The position numbers were made by a program, and so were the translations under genes. The notes below the pieces were generated by a model that searched no databases, was not told the DNA's origin, and saw only the letters and a program-made list of their open reading frames with translations. This document shows positions 8,149 to 18,338 of a stretch of DNA of 64,000 nt, one piece after another (the stretch's first letter is position 1; each line of letters begins with the position of its first letter). Origin of the DNA: Mucilaginibacter polytrichastri (lineage in GTDB: Bacteria; Bacteroidota; Bacteroidia; Sphingobacteriales; Sphingobacteriaceae); contig NZ_MPPL01000001.1 in the NCBI RefSeq assembly GCF_001911425.1, positions 4,715,314 through 4,779,313 of the forward strand. The letters are read 5' to 3'.

Positions 8149-9696
8149 TCAAAAATCACTGGAAAGGATCAAGTTATCCCAATCAAAATACCGGTAGGTT
8201 ATCGGGATCTCGAAGCGGCTCCTTAAATAATCAAGGTAAACAATCGAATCGTCATCGGGCCTTCGGTCACCTACTACAATAATATTTTTCGCACGCTCCA
8301 CACCAGGGTAATAAGCATATTCCATGACCTGCCCGATGGCGTTGCGGATGCTTCGCTTTGGGCTGTCGGTTTTGATCTCGAAGTAATCCCAGGTACCGTC
8401 ATGCTTAACGGCCTTGATATCTACGCGGCTCTTTTCTATATAAACGTGTTTGTAGTCGTATTTTTCGTCTGTACGTAAATGGGCAACTATGGCATTTTGC
8501 ATACGGTCATGATACGGATCGTATTCCTGATCCATATTGAATGTTCTTTTTCTTTTGTCCGTATTTTTGAATTTGCCTTCATCTTCTTCATCCGGCTCGA
8601 CCGGGTTCATTGCAGGTACCACTTCGCCCCGGTAGCCCAGCAGTTTAAACCGGTCGGTAGTTACGTTATCGTCTTCGTAAGAAAGTTCCTCGGGTTCTTT
8701 ATCCTGTATAATATCACTCAGCTTAAACCGCACATTAAAAAACAAATCAGGTTTGTTCCGGTTAAATTCGGCGACATCTGCTTCAACCCGTTCCAGGGAA
8801 GTAGCCATTTCATCCAGCCAGTCATTGTCTTTGTAAATTTTAAAAGTGGCTGTTGAATCCGCCTTCGTTATCCCTTCGCAGTTCCTGATGCACCCGATGT
8901 AAAAATACTGCCGCAGGTCATTTTGGCTATATAGGTGTACATTATAAACTTTCCCTGCATGTTTCTCCGTCTTGGATTGAAAACCCCGAATGAATCCGTA
9001 GTGATAGCCATTGATCAGCCGTGACCGGTCAAATAACCATTCTTCATATCCAAAGCCATATTTACCTTCATGCGTATTCAGGTCATCGGATTTGCCGAGC
9101 CAGCCGGACGGATATTGCCAATTATTGGTGTTCCATGAAAGCCGGGTAATTTTATTGGTTTTGGCAAAGACGATTTGTTTATTGCGCAAGGCAATTACCT
9201 TCATCCCATATTTCTGAAATTCTTCCAGTGTAACTTTATGGATTAGCGGTGGTTTTTCACTATCGATCAGCTTGTCAACCTTTGGCTTAAATTTCTTGAT
9301 GTAATAATCAAAATGCTCCAGGTATTGGTCATTGTCCTTGCCGGGAAACATTTTGAACCATTTATACTTAGTACCAGGGCGATCAAGACCTGGTTCAAGT
9401 TTTGCTACTTTCTCTAAAAATGGAACAGTTTCCTCGGCACCCTGCCCAGACAATTCAATGTAGCAGCTCCTGTCGGGCAGCACCACAAACCCGATGCAGT
9501 TTACCCGCTCTTTCCAATCAACTCCGCTCCACAGGCTTACATAAACGTAATCTTCATTACCTAAAAACCAGTAACCCTTATCCATCCGTCCGTCATTGTT
9601 GATCTTACGGGGCATGAAAAGCAAATTGGGATCTACCTTACGGAGCTTAACTAAATGGTCAAGGATCTTTTCGTGAATTTTGGCAATGGATGGCAT
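8149..9696 (-). CDS. PD-(D/E)XK nuclease-like restriction protein
   Basis: The 515-aa product ends in a probable PD-(D/E)XK core: Asp426 in KSRVDIKAV, then Glu440-x-Lys442 in DYFEIKT, then Gln456 in AIGQVMEYAYY. The spacing of these residues is right for a Mrr- or restriction-type nuclease. The N-terminal 350 residues are beta-rich, with many aromatic residues (GFGYEEWLF, GYHYGFIRGF), and look like a DNA- or modification-reading region. The linker at 365-385 is strongly acidic then basic. The start lies 30 nt downstream of the stop of the RES gene, so the two are likely one transcript. A modification-dependent restriction role is inferred. Confidence 0.6.
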   Translation of the reverse strand: MPSIAKIHEKILDHLVKLRKVDPNLLFMPRKINNDGRMDKGYWFLGNEDYVYVSLWSGVDWKERVNCIGFVVLPDRSCYIELSGQGAEETVPFLEKVAKLEPGLDRPGTKYKWFKMFPGKDNDQYLEHFDYYIKKFKPKVDKLIDSEKPPLIHKVTLEEFQKYGMKVIALRNKQIVFAKTNKITRLSWNTNNWQYPSGWLGKSDDLNTHEGKYGFGYEEWLFDRSRLINGYHYGFIRGFQSKTEKHAGKVYNVHLYSQNDLRQYFYIGCIRNCEGITKADSTATFKIYKDNDWLDEMATSLERVEADVAEFNRNKPDLFFNVRFKLSDIIQDKEPEELSYEDDNVTTDRFKLLGYRGEVVPAMNPVEPDEEDEGKFKNTDKRKRTFNMDQEYDPYHDRMQNAIVAHLRTDEKYDYKHVYIEKSRVDIKAVKHDGTWDYFEIKTDSPKRSIRNAIGQVMEYAYYPGVERAKNIIVVGDRRPDDDSIVYLDYLRSRFEIPITYRYFDWDNLILSSDF

Positions 9697-9726
9697 GAGG
9701 TGATAGGTTTAGAATAATTAAATCGG

Positions 9727-11163
9727 TTATTCGTCGAGTAAAGGGCCGCGCATAAAACTAAAACGAAATACTTTATGTGGTTCAGTACTGATTTTTACGG
9801 CCTTTACAATATGGATCGTCACGGATTCCAAATCAATTTTGAGGGTAAACGGGCGTGAATCATATCCAGGATTTAGGAAATCATAAAGATCTTCTTCCGG
9901 TTCTGCCGGTTCCTCATCTTCCGGCAATACTTCCGTTACTCGAAATGAAATGTATTCGTTTTCACCATCGTATTCGGAAAACTCCACTTCTGTTTCAGCC
10001 CCTTCAGGTACTTTTATTTCTTCTACCCTGGAGGCTTTATTAAACAGCACAACATTAGGTCGGTTACCCTCGACCTGCGCCGATTTGAAAATAATGCCAT
10101 CAAATTTAAAACGGGGATCTGTAGCAAGGAAATCCGCAATTGCTTGTGTCGGCAGGTATTCAAATAACTCATCATCCGGCATGACGGGTTGCGTCACCCG
10201 TTCAGCAAGGTTACTTAAAAAAATGAACCGCGATAACTCCCTTGGGTAAACTGCATCAAAAATGCTCCCTTTAAGGGCTACGTCCAATAGCGCCGTCAGG
10301 TCAAGCACTTTTAAATTCCTGAGCAACGTAAAACTGGCGACAGCTACCTGTGAACCGACCGGGGGCCGGACTTCCGCCAGCGCAGTTTCCTCGTCCACTG
10401 CACCGTAGAAAACAGAAATACCACGTGCATTCATTCTGCCATCATTAGCCAGTAAGGAGGGTGGTGAACCGAGCTGCATTTCCGGCCTTACTAAAGCTTC
10501 TCTTAATTTTTCATTAGATTGAAATATACGGGCGCGAAATAGAGTAGGTATCGCCGTTCCGGGGCCGATTGTTGTCACAATCGGCCGCTTATCAAAGGCA
10601 ACCATTTCTTCAAGGCCCGAAAACACATCGGCCAAATGCCTGGCGCCGGCTTGGTTAAAATACCGGCTTTCTGTTTTTAAGCTGGCTACGAAGTCGTCCC
10701 ATTCTTTTTGCCAGCTATCATCATTGTAATCAATCCGTTGGTAGTAGCTACCACTTTGGTAGCCGCTCTCCATCTGCATCTCTGCAGCTTCCCTGTCGGC
10801 GTGCTCATCTTCCAGATACTGTTGAATATCATAGGCAACGTCATTTTCTGACATTAATGCTTCTGCAATCACATACTCCACCGGATCGCCGTGGCGCTCC
10901 CAATTAAATGTCGATTCGGAATCGTTGTGCAGGACTTCCTCAAACCTGTCCATTTCATCTGCAGTACGTTTGTAAAATAATTCAAAAGCCTCGTGAACAC
11001 GGTGAGCCACATGGCTGATCGGATATCCTTTTCGGGAAGTTTTACAATAGGCACATTTCTTCATTTTTCCAATGCGCGACATTTCCTCGCTTAGAAATTC
11101 ATCGCCAATGCACTTGAAGCAAACGTGTTTTAGTCCTATCGTATCGTCGTATGGAAAGCTCAA
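9727..11163 (-). CDS. RES-domain protein with N-terminal zinc ribbon and HEPN/RES-NTD region
   Basis: The N-terminus has two Cys pairs (C15-x2-C18 and C37-x2-C40) that would bind zinc. A helical region (about 50-190) resembles the HEPN/RES N-terminal domain. A RES domain follows: Arg210 in TLFRARI, the NDGRMNARGISVFYGA block, and Glu264 in ALAEVRPP. RES toxins degrade NAD+ and are normally held by Xre-type antitoxins. Here no Xre antitoxin is adjacent, and the next gene in the operon is the nuclease-like protein. The C-terminal 120 residues are acidic and beta-rich. At 478 aa it belongs to the long RES forms seen in defence islands rather than the short toxin-antitoxin type. Confidence 0.78.
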   Translation of the reverse strand: MSFPYDDTIGLKHVCFKCIGDEFLSEEMSRIGKMKKCAYCKTSRKGYPISHVAHRVHEAFELFYKRTADEMDRFEEVLHNDSESTFNWERHGDPVEYVIAEALMSENDVAYDIQQYLEDEHADREAAEMQMESGYQSGSYYQRIDYNDDSWQKEWDDFVASLKTESRYFNQAGARHLADVFSGLEEMVAFDKRPIVTTIGPGTAIPTLFRARIFQSNEKLREALVRPEMQLGSPPSLLANDGRMNARGISVFYGAVDEETALAEVRPPVGSQVAVASFTLLRNLKVLDLTALLDVALKGSIFDAVYPRELSRFIFLSNLAERVTQPVMPDDELFEYLPTQAIADFLATDPRFKFDGIIFKSAQVEGNRPNVVLFNKASRVEEIKVPEGAETEVEFSEYDGENEYISFRVTEVLPEDEEPAEPEEDLYDFLNPGYDSRPFTLKIDLESVTIHIVKAVKISTEPHKVFRFSFMRGPLLDE

Positions 11164-11240
11164 TTGTTATAAGGTTAAGTGGATGATAAAGTTAGTAAAA
11201 TAACCATCGCTTAATTTTTCATCACATTGCCATTTATAAA

Positions 11241-14200
11241 TTATCTGTATTGCAATAACTCCTCTTTAATCATATAGGCTTTAGTAGATTCCCTTTTGAT
11301 AAGCAGGTCAAGAATAAATAAGAAATCTTCAAGGTTTTTTTTGCTCGATTTGATTTGCTTGCCAAAATTATAAAAGGCCCGCTCTATGAACTTTTCCAAT
11401 AATTTAGTTTTTGCAATGGGTGCCTTATCCGACATTAGCATAGAGGCAGTCCACGCAATCGAATCCGGCATGAAATTTTTCATGCCTACGCCCGATATAA
11501 ATTTGAATGAGGAATTAATATCATTAAATCCATATAGCGTTATAAATTCACCGTAAAAACCTTTTTTGCCGTTAAGTACGTGCCATTCTGAACTTGCTTC
11601 GGTCCAGTCAATATCAAGCAAAAACAGGCGTAATAAGAACGGCTTTAGGGTTGAAATAATGAAGTCTCGCATTTCTGACCATAGAATCCAAAAACGTTCT
11701 ATGGGTTGGTCGTCGTTATACCAATTGTTAATAGAGGAAATGTGCTGCTGAATTAATTCGCGAACGTAATTGTTTTTCGCTTTAATGTTTAAAGTATCGT
11801 CTTCAATTAGGGTTTCGTTTAGAAGTTCCTTGAATAATGCTTTTGCAGTAATATCAGGTTGACTTAGGATAAACCTTGCATAAAATTGTTTAAACGCACT
11901 TCTGCTCTCTGAAAAATCATCCTTCTCCCTCAATTTAAGGTCGGCAATAAAATCAAGATGCATCTTCTTTGTGTTGCTGATAAACTTGTGCACTTCAGGC
12001 AAAGAATTGTTAGGCGAAATCATTTGCAATGACCAATCAAATTGCCAATGCGTACTAATTTCAAGTGTGAAAATATCCGGGATAATATGCTTGTTTTTTT
12101 GTTTGGCCACGGTTAAAATAAGTTCTTCTTTCCAACTTTCATTGTCAATTGGTTTAACTTCTGGTATAAAGTGACTGTCAAGATCCCATTCTTCATCGAG
12201 ATAGCCAAAAGCTCTTTTAGAATTATTTGCCCTTTCTAATTCAATGTACTCCAGCAGACCATACCAACAGCTTAATGCAAAAGATGGAGCTATCTTCCAT
12301 AAATTAATTGATATTCCCAGAAGGAAATGAGCTTTCGCTGTTCCATCAAATCGGGCAATAAGTAACTTAAAAATTAAAGCTTTTATCTCGATCTCCTCTT
12401 TTTTTGTCATTTGTTTTTTCAGAAGAAATGGGACAGCATATAACACCGGGTTTTGATCATATATATTTAAATCGATATCCATGAAATCACGTTTGATCAA
12501 CGTCTTTTCTGCACCGGCTTTAACATGAACAAAACACCATTCTTTTTCTTCCTGTGATAGGGTATCATAGAACGTTTTCAGACCAATTGCTGCAAATACG
12601 CCTGGCGAACTCATAAAGGAGTTGCCGTTTTTAGGTAATTGTAAAAAGTCGAATCCCAACTTCCAATTCTCATAGGTATGCGTTTCTTTCAAGGGGCCAT
12701 TATAAACTTCCGAAGCCCAAACACCGCCAAATATTGGAAACAGCCCCACACTATTCTTATAATCTTCTACCATTTCACTTACACCCTCGTCGTATTCCGG
12801 AGTATAGGCTACATAATTTTCATAACCAGGAAGGGCGACGGGTTTAAAGGAATATTTCCGACTGTCCATGTCATACAGTGCCTTTCGCCATATAACATCA
12901 TCTGGTCTGGCCACCTCCCACATTTTATCAATCTCTGCAAACAAAAGCTGGTTATAGGTCTGAATGTAAAACATATAATCAGCAACAAATTGGATCATTC
13001 CCCTGTAAAATGAAGTACGATGCTTCCGTTTTGAAGCAACTTTTCTTTCTTCGACTAAAAACTTATCATCATTGTAATAATCAAGATTTAAGAGATCGGA
13101 GTTGTGGCGCGTCGAATCCCATTCAAAAAATTCCCGAACGCCGAATAGTTTTACCGAGGCTTCATCAAGTAAATTCGGATAGGCTTGAATAATGCTTGAA
13201 ACAACCCCTAAAACTGCAACATTATTAGACTGGGAAATTAATTCAGCTATAATTTTTCTGCACTGAACATAGCTATTCACTCCTTTAGCAGCAAGGTCAA
13301 ACAGTCCATTTTCAAGAGCCATTAACAAAGATTGAATAACCCTATTATCCCCATATCTTCCAGCGTACATTGACCAGTACCGAAAACTTCCGAAATAGAC
13401 TTTTTCTTCCTGATCGATAGTAGCAGTTATCAGCTGGCGATCTTCATCTGTACGAAATCTACCTTCCTGATTTTTTGCAAAAGCTTTATTCAAAAAAGGT
13501 ATTAAAAACTTAATAGCCTTATCAGGATGATGCAGAAACATCCAGTAGAAAAATGTCTGATAGCCGCTGGCCATACCGTAATGATATTCTATATTTTCAT
13601 CAAGTCCGTAATAATCGGGGCCTTTCTCAGGTTTTATCATAGACATAAGGCTGCCTGGCCGGTGGACTTTCTCCTTTTCCCGCCATTCTTCCTGGGCTAT
13701 TTCTAATACGGTATCTGGAAAAAACCGACAGATTTGGTCACTTACAACGCCATCAATAAGGTAGTAACGAATGTCGCGCAGTAACGATTGGTTTACCCAA
13801 AAACCAGTTTCTGTTTTGGGCAGCGCTAAGGCTGCTTCTACGATTTCACGAGTCGCATCTAAATTATCCTTAGTCAAACTAAATAATAACCGGATGATCT
13901 TAAATTCTAAAGATTCACTTGCGTGGTTACGTCTTGGGTGATCCAGCAACTCGTAGTATTTTTCCAGAAATACTTTCAATAATGACGAAGCACTCCCGGC
14001 CGAACGTGGAAGTTTATTGGGGGCAAAAGCAGGGAGTTGTTTCCCCCACGATTGAATAACAAACACTGCCTTCATCATCAACGCAGGATCGTCTTTGATT
14101 TCTGTAACATGGGACGCCAAAAAAACTATCATTGTATCCCAACCCGAACCTACCGGAAAATTGTCATCAAAATTTGAATTGGCATTATTTAACGTCTTAC

Positions 14201-16157
14201 ACGCGGCCTGAAGAAGATTTATATAATGTTGTACCAGGTCGCCTTCGTTTGCCAATAATTGAGTTTCGACTTGTTGAAACAGGGCTCCAGCATAACTTGA
14301 CCTAAGGATTGAAATAATTAGTTCATCCTTCCAGGCGGTAGGAGCATTAGGATCGGACAGCAGCGTATTGGTAAACTCATTTGCATCATCGCTTTCATAT
14401 TTATACAGCTCCTCTAACCATAACCGGAAGGCCCTACGTATGGCCGGACTATTGCCAAGCGACTCAATAAATTTAATTGGCGACTCCGACTTTTGCCGAA
14501 GTAATTTTATTACTCTGATTAAGGCCCAGTCTTCCAAAATATCATGAGAGGGTGCAAATCTATTTGCAAGTTCTCCTGCCTCGACTTGAAGGATATTGTC
14601 CTTAACAAGCGCCTCAACGAGATCAGCGGGTTGTGATGTATCTGTAAATAATGTTAGTTCTAAAGCCCGCTTAAGCGATATTGATTGAAATACAAGTCCC
14701 CGTCGCACATCCCCGGCCTCAATAATATATTGCCACATTAACTTCTTAAAAGTTATTTCGTCAATATCTTCTACATTGTTTAGTTGAGGAAAGATGCGAA
14801 CTGCTTTATCTAAGTAATAGGGCGTTCTTAATAACCTGGTTAATTTATGATTTGAAAACAAGGGCGTCATTTCAGGAAGTCGCTCCTTAATGATATTAAA
14901 CTCATCTTCGGTAAATTCATTTACTCTGGTGTAAATATCAGCCCTCGGTAATTCATAGTGATAGGTGACCTTGAATTTTTGTAATAAATATTCCCTGATT
15001 GTCACTACGATCTGTATTTGCGGATTGTTCTTTTGTAAAAAAAGAAGATCCATAAATGCATCATCGGCACCCAATTCAACCAACTTCTCAAAACTCTCGA
15101 TCCATATTATTACCTTTTTACCAGCAAGTTGACTGTTTAAAAGATCATTTAACTGTGATTTATAGCCCGCTTTGAGCAACGTTTCATTGAAGGTGTTACT
15201 TTGTAATAGGTCTGCGGCAAATGCCAAGACCGTTGCTTTGCCATCTTTTTCAAGCTCCGATATTATTGCTTTGGCCGCTGCTGATTTTCCAACGCCAGGG
15301 AATCCATGCAGGACGGCTATTTTATGAATCTGAAGATTTTCTAAAGCTTGTTTGGTATCACGTTTAATAGTTATTTCAGCAACCGTGTCTTTAGTTTTCC
15401 GGTAAAGAGATTCTTTAAATTGGCCAGCAATCTGGTATGATGCGATTACATCCGCATTTTTCTCCGGTTGAACAGTTGGGATAGGCATATAACCTGGAGG
15501 TATCAATCGGTTAAGTGCAGCTATCTTTGTTCCTATAAAGTGATTCTTTTCTTCATAGGTGTGAATTATGCCGTAAAGAAGCTGTACGTTATTAATATTC
15601 AAAAAATAGCCGCTACCTGACAAGCCACTAACGTTATCTAACGCCTTTTGTAAATAAGTATCGAGAGGATCAACGGCATCTGCAATAAAAAGAAGTGGTT
15701 TGTCCTTTATATTCTCAATAAAATTAGCTTCAAACGGACGATCTTCGTCGCCCTGGTTAAAATCTGCAAAACCTCGTAAACTACCTTGATCGCTTTTTTC
15801 GGCAGACTCTATACATTCGTAAAAAAAACTTTTACCTATTAAATTGACAATCTTAGTTTTTGGTAATACCAATAAAGCAATGTCTAACTCATTTTCCGGC
15901 GAACAAACAACTACGTCAGTATCTGAAAGCTGAAACTCATGGAATTCAAATGTTGCTGCATTAAATAGTTTTTCGAGCTTAATATCACTCGGCACAAATG
16001 TTTTATCAAAATCTTCACCCGCTAAACAATGTTTGGCAGTGAACACATACATATATTCCACTTCGTCTGATGGAAAATACAACAGTGCAGTACCCGTCAC
16101 ACCATTACATTTTATTTTAACAGTTGCATTTTGGCTTATGTATTCATTCGCTGTCAT
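11241..16157 (-). CDS. trypsin-like protease fused to STAND NTPase (Avs-type sensor)
   Basis: The 1638-aa protein starts with a trypsin-fold domain showing all three catalytic residues: His43 in VFTAKHCL, Asp92 in NELDIALLVLP, and Ser180 in VSGLSGSGYF. An NTPase follows, with Walker A GFPGVGKS at 285-292 and Walker B KVIIWIESFEKL at 348-359. About 1100 residues of helical, repeat-like sequence then form a probable sensor. This effector-ATPase-sensor order is that of STAND immune receptors, which assemble on a trigger and activate the effector. Its ATG overlaps the end of the metallo-beta-lactamase gene by 14 nt, so the pair is co-translated. The pairing recalls AVAST type I systems. The trigger and protease substrate are unknown. 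Confidence 0.85.
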   Translation of the reverse strand: MTANEYISQNATVKIKCNGVTGTALLYFPSDEVEYMYVFTAKHCLAGEDFDKTFVPSDIKLEKLFNAATFEFHEFQLSDTDVVVCSPENELDIALLVLPKTKIVNLIGKSFFYECIESAEKSDQGSLRGFADFNQGDEDRPFEANFIENIKDKPLLFIADAVDPLDTYLQKALDNVSGLSGSGYFLNINNVQLLYGIIHTYEEKNHFIGTKIAALNRLIPPGYMPIPTVQPEKNADVIASYQIAGQFKESLYRKTKDTVAEITIKRDTKQALENLQIHKIAVLHGFPGVGKSAAAKAIISELEKDGKATVLAFAADLLQSNTFNETLLKAGYKSQLNDLLNSQLAGKKVIIWIESFEKLVELGADDAFMDLLFLQKNNPQIQIVVTIREYLLQKFKVTYHYELPRADIYTRVNEFTEDEFNIIKERLPEMTPLFSNHKLTRLLRTPYYLDKAVRIFPQLNNVEDIDEITFKKLMWQYIIEAGDVRRGLVFQSISLKRALELTLFTDTSQPADLVEALVKDNILQVEAGELANRFAPSHDILEDWALIRVIKLLRQKSESPIKFIESLGNSPAIRRAFRLWLEELYKYESDDANEFTNTLLSDPNAPTAWKDELIISILRSSYAGALFQQVETQLLANEGDLVQHYINLLQAACKTLNNANSNFDDNFPVGSGWDTMIVFLASHVTEIKDDPALMMKAVFVIQSWGKQLPAFAPNKLPRSAGSASSLLKVFLEKYYELLDHPRRNHASESLEFKIIRLLFSLTKDNLDATREIVEAALALPKTETGFWVNQSLLRDIRYYLIDGVVSDQICRFFPDTVLEIAQEEWREKEKVHRPGSLMSMIKPEKGPDYYGLDENIEYHYGMASGYQTFFYWMFLHHPDKAIKFLIPFLNKAFAKNQEGRFRTDEDRQLITATIDQEEKVYFGSFRYWSMYAGRYGDNRVIQSLLMALENGLFDLAAKGVNSYVQCRKIIAELISQSNNVAVLGVVSSIIQAYPNLLDEASVKLFGVREFFEWDSTRHNSDLLNLDYYNDDKFLVEERKVASKRKHRTSFYRGMIQFVADYMFYIQTYNQLLFAEIDKMWEVARPDDVIWRKALYDMDSRKYSFKPVALPGYENYVAYTPEYDEGVSEMVEDYKNSVGLFPIFGGVWASEVYNGPLKETHTYENWKLGFDFLQLPKNGNSFMSSPGVFAAIGLKTFYDTLSQEEKEWCFVHVKAGAEKTLIKRDFMDIDLNIYDQNPVLYAVPFLLKKQMTKKEEIEIKALIFKLLIARFDGTAKAHFLLGISINLWKIAPSFALSCWYGLLEYIELERANNSKRAFGYLDEEWDLDSHFIPEVKPIDNESWKEELILTVAKQKNKHIIPDIFTLEISTHWQFDWSLQMISPNNSLPEVHKFISNTKKMHLDFIADLKLREKDDFSESRSAFKQFYARFILSQPDITAKALFKELLNETLIEDDTLNIKAKNNYVRELIQQHISSINNWYNDDQPIERFWILWSEMRDFIISTLKPFLLRLFLLDIDWTEASSEWHVLNGKKGFYGEFITLYGFNDINSSFKFISGVGMKNFMPDSIAWTASMLMSDKAPIAKTKLLEKFIERAFYNFGKQIKSSKKNLEDFLFILDLLIKRESTKAYMIKEELLQYR

Positions 16158-17208
16158 CTTTCTTAATTGGTAAAAAGGTTAAGGTATATCGATTAGAATC
16201 ATTTGCAATGTATAAACAACTGAAATTATATTTAGCATAAGGGTCATCATCCACTGCGAAAAGGTTTTTTATTTCATCTGTTTTGCTGCTGAAGATAAAG
16301 TTAAGATGCTTTTGCCGGGTTTTGCCGGTAAGAATCCGTGCCAAACATTCTTTATCGGGATGCTTATTGCTTACGCCATTTGCTGTAAACAAAAAATTAG
16401 CTGTATTAATCATTTCAAGCAATTCAGGGCTGGTATTGGCTTTGCTGCCGTGATGAGAAATTTTTGCAAATTCGATATTTAACGGATTTTCTTTAGAATA
16501 ACCCAAAGCCATTAAAGAAGTTACTATATCAGATGGATGGCTATCAGCAAGGAATAAAGCTTTCAATCCTTGATATTCAAGCAAGAAAGCTATTGAACTT
16601 GCATTAACTGGATCACCATCCTCAGAAAACGCTTTTCCATCAAAATCTTCTATTTTTTTATTGTGGTCGCTTTCGCTTCTGCCGACTTTCCCGTTTAATT
16701 CTTCTTTACTCCAAATGCCTTCAACATTGGAAAGTTTCTCAGGTGTTGGCGATAGGATAGTCAATTTAAGACCTGATAAATTTACTTCACCGCTCGCAGT
16801 AGTTATTTTTTCATTTGGCAAATTCCCTAACCCGGCCAAATAATCCCGAAGATCTATTCCTTGTTGTACACCAATTTTGCCGTTAGTTTTTGGAACAGGA
16901 ACACCTGTATAATTGAACCAATAGCTTTTCATGAGTGCACTTTTGTCATGAATTTTATTATCTTGTACAAAACTCAGAACAGCGCCTATATGATCGAGAT
17001 CTATGTGGGTGATAGCCCATAGGTCAACGGAAAGTCCACCAGCAATCATATCCTTTAATAGGGGGCCGAAACCCATTTTATAGGCATATCCATAGCCACC
17101 ATCTAAGAAAATATGGTGCCTTTTATCATCATCTCCTAAAAAATTAATCCAAATTGCGTCTCCAGCACCTACGTCAAAAAAATTAAAGATAAGTCGATAT
17201 TCATCCAT
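16144..17208 (-). CDS. metallo-beta-lactamase fold hydrolase paired with the trypsin-STAND protein
   Basis: The 354-aa product has the MBL metal motif ITHIDLDHIG (His68, Asp70, Asp72, His73), a preceding FLDGG strand, a later LADSHPSD strand and a final ISHHGS motif. All fit the ComEC/Rec2-like branch of the fold. There is no membrane segment, so it is a soluble enzyme and not a DNA-uptake channel. It is the first gene of a two-gene operon and overlaps the STAND gene. MBL proteins accompany some Avs-type systems as accessory factors; the substrate is unknown. The 338 bases upstream presumably hold the promoter. Confidence 0.85.
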   Translation of the reverse strand: MDEYRLIFNFFDVGAGDAIWINFLGDDDKRHHIFLDGGYGYAYKMGFGPLLKDMIAGGLSVDLWAITHIDLDHIGAVLSFVQDNKIHDKSALMKSYWFNYTGVPVPKTNGKIGVQQGIDLRDYLAGLGNLPNEKITTASGEVNLSGLKLTILSPTPEKLSNVEGIWSKEELNGKVGRSESDHNKKIEDFDGKAFSEDGDPVNASSIAFLLEYQGLKALFLADSHPSDIVTSLMALGYSKENPLNIEFAKISHHGSKANTSPELLEMINTANFLFTANGVSNKHPDKECLARILTGKTRQKHLNFIFSSKTDEIKNLFAVDDDPYAKYNFSCLYIANDSNRYTLTFLPIKKDDSE

Positions 17209-17546
17209 AAACCTTTTTTAACCAATGCTTTAATTGATCTTAAAAGGATTAATCATTAACTGTGCCCAATTAATTTTATGCCAGAATGTCTACCAATAGT
17301 ATTTGAAAGTGAAAATAACCGCTAAAATGTTAATATAAAAATTCTATCGATTCTTTCAATGGAATACTAAAGCCATTTTGGTAATTTAGATACGACATTC
17401 TTACAAACCCATAATTAACTGTTAGTCTGATCGTGCTGGAACAATCGATCGATAAATCTGTTTTCTCCTATATAGCTCCAAATATCAATTTGGCACCAAA
17501 TCCAAACCAGCTATAATTATATCTTTACATCTGTTTTTAGCATCAC
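17209..17546. other. intergenic region between divergent MBL and caspase-like genes
   Basis: These 338 bases are AT-rich and without an ORF. TATCTTTA, about 30 nt before the ATG at 17547, resembles the TAnnTTTG box with one mismatch. No repeat or strong hairpin was seen. Confidence 0.35.
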
Positions 17547-18338
17547 ATGGGTACAGTTTTATTAAAATATAATGGTGTTGTAGTTATCCAATCGTTGCCG
17601 GATAACGAACCGCAAACCGGCCGCGATTTATTTGACTCTATTATTTCCCGTCGTTGTTCTTTAACGGGTAAGGGTAGTTATTTCTATAATTCATCGACCC
17701 GTCAAGAATTTTTCAACGCGTTGGACGAGGTTTGTGCCAATGTGGTACATGATGAATTATTTCCAATAATCCATTTTGAAATGCACGGCAACCCCATGGG
17801 GTTGGTAATGAAAAACGGCGAAAAAATCACGTGGAAAAACTTTCAAGATCACTGCCGGATGATCAATGTACAAATGCACAATCAATTGATGATCTCCCTT
17901 GCAGCTTGTTGCGGCTGTAACATCTGGGAGATGATAGATATAAAGCGACCGGCACCATACTGGGGCTATATCGGGCCTAGAGAAGAAATTCTTGTTTCCA
18001 CGCTCATAGAGGATTTCACTGACTTTTATGATTTACTGTTGAGTACCGAGAACATGGACCAAGCCATGTCTCAGTTAACAGTAAACGGCACACGAAATCA
18101 ATATTTCTTTTTAAGCTGCAAAGCTATTTTTGAACGTTTCATCGAACAGCATTTTGAAAACAAGCCTATAGATAAGAAAGCTACTTTTCACCGTTTAAAA
18201 AACGAAACAAAGCAAAACTTACCATGGTTAAACCGTTCGCAGCGGCGAAAACAACTTAAAACAAGTATTAGTAATTTGAACCGGGCTGCCTTTATTGCGC
18301 AATTAAAGAGAACGTTTCTTATGTTGACGGACCAGTGA
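17547..18338 (+). CDS. second stand-alone caspase/CHAT-like peptidase
   Basis: The 263-aa product has a strand ending IIHFEMHGN (His80, Gly81) and a strand ending LMISLAACCG (Cys121/Cys122), the clan CD dyad layout. A GPREE segment follows at about 143-147. The C-terminal 80 residues are basic and helical (NRSQRRKQLKTSI), possibly for binding a partner or nucleic acid. It shares dyad spacing with the protein at 6515 but little other sequence. It is divergent from the MBL/trypsin-STAND operon, so it may be a third component of that system or an independent effector. The peptidase call is based on motifs only. Confidence 0.6.
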   Translation: MGTVLLKYNGVVVIQSLPDNEPQTGRDLFDSIISRRCSLTGKGSYFYNSSTRQEFFNALDEVCANVVHDELFPIIHFEMHGNPMGLVMKNGEKITWKNFQDHCRMINVQMHNQLMISLAACCGCNIWEMIDIKRPAPYWGYIGPREEILVSTLIEDFTDFYDLLLSTENMDQAMSQLTVNGTRNQYFFLSCKAIFERFIEQHFENKPIDKKATFHRLKNETKQNLPWLNRSQRRKQLKTSISNLNRAAFIAQLKRTFLMLTDQ

